NCBI GenBank assembly: GCA_963707555.1
Contig: CAVPQM010000024.1
Location: 62,001-126,000 of the forward strand
DNA length: 64,000 nt
Reading direction: 5' to 3'
Source: JAFAFN01 sp963707555
GTDB lineage: Bacteria > Actinomycetota > Acidimicrobiia > Acidimicrobiales > Microtrichaceae
Shown: piece by piece, positions 58,587 through 64,000 of the stretch
Layout of the letters: each line of letters begins with the position of its first letter
Position numbering within the stretch: position 1 is the stretch's first letter
Notes under the pieces: model-generated
What the model saw: the letters and a program-made list of their open reading frames with translations, nothing else
Database searches by the model: none
Told to the model about the DNA's origin: nothing
Made by a program: the position numbers and the translations under genes

Positions 58587-59069
58587 GTGGCGATCGACCC
58601 CGACAGCACCCTCGGCCGCATGGTCCAGGGCATGGCCGGCTCCAAGGCCTTCGCGAAGGTGGGACCCAAGGTGGTGCCGCCGATGGACCGCCTGGCCAGC
58701 CGGCTCTCAGGGGGCCGCTTCATGGTCAGCCGCATGATGCTGCCCTGCGCCGTGGTCACCACCACCGGCCGCAAGAGCGGCCAGCCCCGCACCACTCCCC
58801 TCGCCTCGGTCCCCCTCGACGGCGACCTGTACGTCGTCGGCTCGAACTTCGGCAAGCCGCATCACCCGGCGTGGTCCTGGAACCTGGTCGAGACACCCGC
58901 GGCGACGGTCACCTACTCGGGCGAGACCTTCCCGGTCACCGCGCACCTGCTCACCGCCGAGGAGAAGGCCGCGACCTGGCCACGCCTGATCTCGGAGTGG
59001 CCGCTGTTCGACCAGTACGTCGAACGCAGCGGCCGGGACCTGCGGGTCTTCCGGCTGACCCGCGACTGA
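58587..59069 (+). CDS. F420-dependent (deazaflavin) nitroreductase-family oxidoreductase
   Basis: 160 residues. The Ddn-like split barrel is seen in VVTTTGRKSGQPRTTPLASV, LYVVGSNFGKPHHPAWSWNL, PAATVTYSGETFPVTAHLL and the end FRLTRD. These enzymes use reduced F420 on quinones or other substrates. TACGAT at 58575-58580 lies exactly 6 nt before GTG 58587, so I prefer this start to the earlier ATG. It fits a genome that uses F420, as does the DUF2342 gene. Confidence 0.85.
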   Translation: MAIDPDSTLGRMVQGMAGSKAFAKVGPKVVPPMDRLASRLSGGRFMVSRMMLPCAVVTTTGRKSGQPRTTPLASVPLDGDLYVVGSNFGKPHHPAWSWNLVETPAATVTYSGETFPVTAHLLTAEEKAATWPRLISEWPLFDQYVERSGRDLRVFRLTRD

Positions 59070-59124
59070 CTCGTCCGCGGCTGACTCGCTCGCTACTGAC
59101 CTGTCGACTGATCGCCGACTTCCG

Positions 59125-59243
59125 TCTCGGATTCGACGTGATCACCCCGACTCCGAGACCGATTTGGTGATCGGGAGGGTCCAGCGCTGACAAGCGCTCT
59201 GGTTTCGGAGTGATGGCCCCGAAAGCGAGACGGATTTCGTGAG
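59125..59243. repeat. Two diverged repeats with internal hairpin
   Basis: Two copies, about 48 bp each, roughly 68 nt apart (near 59125-59172 and 59193-59240). The first has an 8-bp inverted repeat (GTCTCGGA with TCCGAGAC). Both end in a GATTTnGTGA-like sequence. They lie between the convergent F420-oxidoreductase and holB genes. Confidence 0.55.
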
Positions 59244-59257
59244 GGTGACGGAGGGCG

Positions 59258-60327
59258 TCAGCGGAGGCGGGGCAGGGAGACGAACAGCGCCTGCAGCGCC
59301 AGGGACTCCTTGACGTTGAACACCAGGCTGTCGGCCACGTCCTGCACCTTCGCCGCGGCGGTGACGAAGTCGTCCGCGGAACCGCCCGACGCCATGGCGT
59401 CGCGGTAGCGCGAGACCAGTACGCCCAGCCCGGAGCGCAGCTCATCGGTGCGCACCCGACGCTGCTCGCGCTTGTGGCGCTTCTCGAGCTTGTCCAGGTC
59501 GCCCTTCTTGACCTTGCCCTCGGCTGCCTCGAACCGGGCGACGAACGCCTCGAGCTCCTCGGCGTGCTGCTCGGCGAGCGGTTCGAGCACGCCGTCGATC
59601 AGACCCAGCAACTCGTCGACCGCCGCACACGCGGCCGCGCCGGAGCCGTCCAGGCGCTCCGGCGCCCGGTACCAGGCCTGCCGCCGCTCGGCGACTCCCG
59701 TGTCACGCGCCAGCAGCCGCGCCCTGGACAGCGAGCCGCCCGCACCCGACGCGGCCAGCTCTGCGAGCTCCGGGTCGATGCCCTCGTCGACCAGTCGCTG
59801 CCGCGAGCGCGGCGGCGGGCACCGCGGCGAAGTCGACGCGCACGCAGCGTGAGGCGATGGTGACCAGCTCCGGTGGCAGCTCCTCGGCGAGGATCACGAA
59901 CACCGTCGTCGGCCGGCGGCTCCTCGATGCTCTTGAGCAGCTTCGGTGCGGCCACGCCGATCAGGTGGAAGTCGACCATCAGGATGACCTGGCGGTCACC
60001 TTCGGGCGGCGCGAGCGACGACTGCCGCACGACCTCGTCGGCCTGCTCGACGCTGATGGTGGCACCCTCGCGTTCGACGACGTGCAGCGACGGGTGCGCC
60101 TCGGTCCCGACCAGGTGCCGTGCCCGCTCGACACCCGCGTCGTCGAGACCCTGGGCGAGCAGCTCGGCGGCGAACGCCCGGGCTGCGGCCCGCTTGCCGG
60201 CCCCCTCGGGTCCCACCAGCAGGTAGGCGTGCACCGGGGCCGCCAGCGCGGCACGCAGCACCGCGACGGCGTCGCGCTGTCCGATCACCTCGGACCACAG
60301 GTCGAGGTCGATCCGGTGCTGGCTCAC
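59258..60327 (-). CDS. holB: DNA polymerase III delta' subunit (two frame breaks)
   Basis: About 355 residues after correction. WSEVIGQRDAVAVLRAALAA and Walker A VGPEGAGKRAAARAFA open the clamp-loader ATPase; ILMVDFHLIGVAAPKLLKSI precedes EEPPA, followed after an extra base near 59911 by TTVFVILAEELPPELVTIAS (sensor region). After another near 59805 come RQRLVDEGIDPELAELAA and a helical C-terminus. GTG 60327 overlaps the tmk stop. The Walker A ends K-R rather than K-S/T, as seen in some delta' proteins that do not hydrolyse ATP. Confidence 0.88.
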
Positions 60328-60953
60328 GGCTCGAATCCGAGCACATCGGCGACTGCGTCGAGCACACGCTGCTCGACGTCGTCGGGCGAACCGGTGCCGT
60401 CCACGACGACCCACGTCTCGGGCTCGTCCTCGGCCTGCGCCAGGAATCCCGCAGCGACCCGCTCGTGGAACTCGGCGCCGGCCGCTTCGATCCGGTCGCG
60501 TGCGCCGCCGGTGCGGCGCGCGGACTCGTCGGGCGGCACCGTCAGCACGACCACCAGATCGGGCCAGAGCCCACCGGCCGCCCAGCCCGACACGGCCCGC
60601 ACGATGTCGATGTCGAGGCCGCGTCCGTAGCCCTGGTAGGCGACCGAGGACCCGATGAAGCGATCGCACACGACGTGACGTCCCGCGGCCAGCGTCGGTT
60701 CGATCAGCTCGTCGACGTGCTGGGCGCGGTCCGCTGCCATCAGCAGCGCCTCGGCCCGGTCGGACACCGCACCCTGGGATCCCTCCGCGTCGCCCGATGC
60801 GGACAGCACCAGCGCCCGGACGTCCGCGCCGAGTCGTGTCCCTCCCGGCTCCCGCGTCAGGAGGGCGTCGAGTCGCTCGGCGAGTCGGGCCGCCTGGGTC
60901 GACTTCCCGGTGCCCTCGCCGCCCTCGAACACGATGAAGCGTCCACGAGTCAT
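60324..60953 (-). CDS. tmk: Thymidylate kinase
   Basis: 209 residues. Walker A FEGGEGTGKST (about residues 9-19), TREPGG, the DR(F/Y) motif CDRFIGSSVAYQGYGRGLD, and a LID region DESARRTGGARDRIEA. Converts dTMP to dTDP. The ATG overlaps the MFS stop (ATGA). Confidence 0.96.
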   Translation of the reverse strand: MTRGRFIVFEGGEGTGKSTQAARLAERLDALLTREPGGTRLGADVRALVLSASGDAEGSQGAVSDRAEALLMAADRAQHVDELIEPTLAAGRHVVCDRFIGSSVAYQGYGRGLDIDIVRAVSGWAAGGLWPDLVVVLTVPPDESARRTGGARDRIEAAGAEFHERVAAGFLAQAEDEPETWVVVDGTGSPDDVEQRVLDAVADVLGFEP

Positions 60954-62626
60954 GCCACACCGTCCTCGTCCGACCCGGGGTCCGCGGGCGGGGCGAGCGA
61001 CGACGGCCTGCCGCCGGAGCGCTCGGCCGGCTCGGTCGTCATGCCAGCGGCTCGCTCGGTCGTCCTGCCGGCGGGTGTCTCGACGGGGCCACCGAAGGGC
61101 ACCGTCCATGAACCCGAGGTCGGGTGGTTGGCCCGTCCGCCCTCGGTCCCTTGGCGAACGAGCGCGTTGCGCAGGTCGGAGCGCAACCCCATCCGCATGG
61201 ACTTCGCGGCGAGGAACCCGGCACCGATGATGATGAGGGCCGCCAGCCACAACGTGATCCGGACCCCTGGGATCGCCAGGTCGAAACCGAACATCGACAC
61301 CTCGGGGGTGGCCGCCTCGGGTGCGCCCGTCGCGGCCCGTGCGAACCCGTTGAACACGGTGGCGAGGAACGGGCCGAGCACCAGCGCGAGCAGCACGCAG
61401 AGCCGCACCACGGTCAGCAGCGTCGCGAAGATCCGCCCGCGCATGTCGTCCTCGGTGTGCTCCTGGAGCAGCGTGAAGCCGAGCACGTAGACCGAACCGG
61501 CGCACAGCCCCAGGAAGAAGATGCCGATCGCGGCGAGCCAGAAGCTCGACATCGACACCCCGGCGAACAGCGAGAAGCCGCAGCCGAACACCAGCATCAC
61601 GAAGATCTGTTCCTTCGGCAGGCGCTTCTGCAGCACCGACAACATGACCACGCCCGCGGCGACGCCGAAGCCGAGCGCGGTGATGAACAGCGGGAACGTC
61701 GCCGGATCACCGATCACGTACCGGGCGAAGGTCGGCCCGAGCGGCACGAGCATCGCGCCGCCGATGATGCCGGTGGCCAGGCCGAGGTTCACGGCCCGCA
61801 CGACCGGGTTCACGAAGATGAACTCCCAGCCTTCTCGGATCTCGTCCCAGGTACGGCGCAGTCTGGAGCGCTCCTCGGCGACCGGGTCGCGTTCGATCGG
61901 GGTCTCACCGTCGACGATCGAGGTGACGTGGGGGGCGTACACGTTCATGCCGGGGAACACCCACTTCCACAGGATGAGCGCCGCAACCACGAAGCTCAAC
62001 GCGTTGAAGTAGAACGCCAGCGTCTGCACCTCGTCGGTCCCGGACCCGGCGGTGAACCCGAGGAACCCGAGGAAGCCGAAGCCGACCAGGCGGGCGTTCA
62101 GCGAGCTCAGCGCGTACTGGATCGGTCCCGCGATCGGCATCGTCGCGTAGGCCGCCACCAGGCCGAGCGAGTTCGCGGTGGTGAGCTTCTCGGGCGGCAC
62201 CAGCTCCGGCGTCGTGGCCTCCTTGGCCGGCGACCACATCATCGTGAACACCTCGAGGATGAGGCTCGCGAGGATCAGTCCCGGCACGGTGCGCACCAGC
62301 GGCAGCAGCACGAAGACACCGGCGCGGACCAGGTCCGAGACGATCATCACCGTCTTGCGGTTGAAGCGGTCGACGATCACGCCGATGAACGGTGTGAAGA
62401 GCACACCGGGGGCGATGCGAGCCGTGGTGACCAGGGCGATCGCGGCCTCGGGCTGCGAGGAGATCGCGGCGGCCAGCGAGGTGATGGCGAAGAAGCCGAC
62501 CCAGTCGCCGATGGCGGAGATCAGCTGGACGTTGAAGAGGCCGAAGAACTCCTTCGATCCGAACACTCGCTGGACCCACCCGACGTCGGGTGCGACGCCC
62601 GAGGTCGCGCCCAGTGCGTCAGTCAC
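60950..62626 (-). CDS. Major facilitator superfamily transporter
   Basis: 558 residues with about 12 hydrophobic segments. GVIVDRFNRKTVMIVSDLVR is the motif-A loop between helices 2 and 3. The hydrophilic C-terminal tail (about 70 residues) is disordered. It resembles the MFS_3 (enterobactin-exporter-like) group; substrate unknown. GTG 62626 overlaps the topA stop. Its place between topA and tmk is unexpected for these housekeeping genes. Confidence 0.88.
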   Translation of the reverse strand: MTDALGATSGVAPDVGWVQRVFGSKEFFGLFNVQLISAIGDWVGFFAITSLAAAISSQPEAAIALVTTARIAPGVLFTPFIGVIVDRFNRKTVMIVSDLVRAGVFVLLPLVRTVPGLILASLILEVFTMMWSPAKEATTPELVPPEKLTTANSLGLVAAYATMPIAGPIQYALSSLNARLVGFGFLGFLGFTAGSGTDEVQTLAFYFNALSFVVAALILWKWVFPGMNVYAPHVTSIVDGETPIERDPVAEERSRLRRTWDEIREGWEFIFVNPVVRAVNLGLATGIIGGAMLVPLGPTFARYVIGDPATFPLFITALGFGVAAGVVMLSVLQKRLPKEQIFVMLVFGCGFSLFAGVSMSSFWLAAIGIFFLGLCAGSVYVLGFTLLQEHTEDDMRGRIFATLLTVVRLCVLLALVLGPFLATVFNGFARAATGAPEAATPEVSMFGFDLAIPGVRITLWLAALIIIGAGFLAAKSMRMGLRSDLRNALVRQGTEGGRANHPTSGSWTVPFGGPVETPAGRTTERAAGMTTEPAERSGGRPSSLAPPADPGSDEDGVA

Positions 62627-64000
62627 CCTCGACCGACTCCGCTCCTGCGGCGTCGTCCGTCGCAGCGGCAGACGCCGCCTTCTTGGCCGGTGCCTTCTTC
62701 GTCCCAGCGGCCTTCTTCTTCGCAGCGGCCTTCTTCGCCGGGGCCTTCTTCTTGGCCGGCGCCTTCTTCTTCGCCGCGGCCTTCTTCTTGGCCGGCGCCT
62801 TCTTCTTCTTGGCCGGCCCACGGGCCCGACGGTCCGCGAGCAGCTCGAGCGCCCGCTCCATCGTGAGCTCCTCGACCGAGTCGCCCTTGCGGAGGCTCGC
62901 GTTGGTCTCGCCGTCGGTCACGTACGGGCCGAAGCGACCGTCCTTGACCACGATCGGCTTCTCGGAGTCGGGATCGGGTCCCATCTCGCGCAGCGGACCC
63001 TTGGCTGCTCCCTGCCCGCGCCGACGCTTGGGCTCGGCGAACAGCTTGACCGCCTGGTCCAGGTCGACGGTGAGGATCTGCGACTCCTCTTCGAGGGAGC
63101 GGCTGTCGGTGCCCTTCTTGATGTACGGACCGAACTTGCCGTTGTAGGCGAAGATCGTCTCGCCGTCGTCGGGGTGCGGCCCGACCTCACGCGGGAGTGC
63201 CAGCAGCGGCACGACCTGCTCGAGGGTGACCGTCGCCGGGTCCATGTCCTTGAAGAGGCTCGCGGTGCGCGGCTTGAACCCGGTCTCGTCGTCGTGCACG
63301 CCCTCCTGGACGTACGGGCCGAACCGGCCGGCCTTGAGCTGGACGTCGAGTCCCGTCTCCGGGTGCGTGCCGAGGGACCGGTCGCCCGAGGGCGCCTCGA
63401 TGAGCTCGATCGACCGCTCGATGGTCAGCTCGTCGGGCGGGATGTCGTCGGGGATGCTGGCCCGGTCGCTCTCCTCGCCGCGCACCCGCTCCAGGTAGGG
63501 CCCGTAGCGCCCGACACGGGCGACGATCCGGTTGCCCTCGGAGTCCTCGCCGAGCGGGATCGAGTTGACCTCTCGGGCGTCGATCTCTCCGAGGTTGCCC
63601 TCGACGAGGCGCTTCAGCCCGAGTCCATCGACCTCGCCGTTGGCGTCCGCGACACCGAAGTAGAACTTGGCGAGCCACGGCTCCATGTCGGCGGCACCGG
63701 ACGGCGATGTCGTCGAGCTCCTCCTCCATCCGGGCGGTGAACGCGAAGTCGACCAGCGACGGGAAGTGCTGCTCGAGCAGCGTGATCACCGCGAACGCCG
63801 TGAAGCTCGGCACCAGCGCCGAGCCCTTCTTCCAGACGTAGCCGCGGTCCTGGATCGTCGAGATGATCGACGCGTACGTCGACGGGCGACCGACGCCGAG
63901 CTCCTCGAGGCGCTTCACCAGCGAGGCCTCGGTGTAGCGCGCCGGCGGCTGGGTCTCGTGGCCCGACACGTCCAGCGCGTCGGTGTCCATGGCATCGCCC
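62619..64000 (-). CDS. topA: DNA topoisomerase I, C-terminal part (cut by window edge, one frame break)
   Basis: The visible part includes PARYTEASLVKRLEELGVGR and PSTYASIISTIQDRGYVWKK, the end of the topoisomerase core, followed by four repeats of the C-terminal type (ARVGRYGPYLE, LKAGRFGPYVQ, AYNGKFGPYIKKG, VKDGRFGPYVTDG) and a Lys/Ala-rich tail (KKKKAPAKKKAAAKK). Near 63703 an extra base gives VRCRRHGAV instead of DIASGAADMEPWLAKFYFGV. It relaxes negatively supercoiled DNA. The N-terminal Toprim domain is outside the window. Confidence 0.94.

Overview
The window is a GC-rich, densely coded chromosome segment from an actinobacterium (Actinomycetota). The evidence is the conserved block tilS-hpt-ftsH-folE-folP-folB-folK-panC-nadB-nadC-coaX-lysS followed by clpC, and the nearby radA-disA and ispD-ispF-rlmB groups, which match gene neighbourhoods known from Mycobacterium and Streptomyces. 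GTG starts, overlapping stop/start codons and many apparently leaderless genes fit this. A deep-branching class such as Acidimicrobiia is my guess, not something the sequence proves. I see no phage, IS element, integrase, CRISPR array or rRNA. One tRNA gene (Thr, CGT) is present.

Layout. 1-8000: a truncated AI-2E-type permease, a CxxCxxCC protein, a methyltransferase, a membrane diguanylate cyclase, an FMN-binding PNPOx-like protein, a lone Anbu-type proteasome homologue and a LuxR-type ATPase regulator. 8047-12837: a very large SARP/ATPase regulator and a lipoprotein esterase. 13024-17654: leftward ispD-ispF-rlmB-DUF2207-lemA. 17763-22600: a CRP-family regulator, a dienelactone hydrolase, disA, radA and a DUF3153 lipoprotein. 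22823-30514: selO, clpC with an ECF-type promoter, a polyprenyl diphosphate synthase, and a ferredoxin/bacterioferritin pair. 30624-46346: a leftward run of 17 genes, mostly joined by ATGA/GTGA overlaps, for tRNA modification, purine salvage, FtsH, folate, pantothenate/CoA and NAD synthesis and LysRS; it includes a phosphatase-like protein that lacks its catalytic Cys. 46391-54782: small proteins, an unusual SDR, a wall-anchor-like secreted protein, an ECF sigma factor with an LCP-family partner, two small SRPBCC/DUF427 genes and a sulfatase. 54809-64000: a lipoprotein-like carotenoid oxygenase, hypotheticals, tRNA-Thr, an F420-type oxidoreductase, then leftward topA-MFS-tmk-holB.

Three window-wide patterns matter. 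(1) About 20 single-base frame breaks interrupt otherwise intact genes, many of them essential (lysS, topA, holB, ispD, nadB, radA, disA). Nearly all look like one extra base, so they are probably assembly errors; I annotate these genes as full length and give each break. (2) At least 13 genes begin 6-7 nt after a TANNNT hexamer with no Shine-Dalgarno sequence, which implies leaderless transcripts. (3) Tandem repeats of unrelated sequence gather at gene 3' ends, chiefly between convergent genes. The most distinctive is a 51-bp hairpin repeat present at two loci 28 kb apart.
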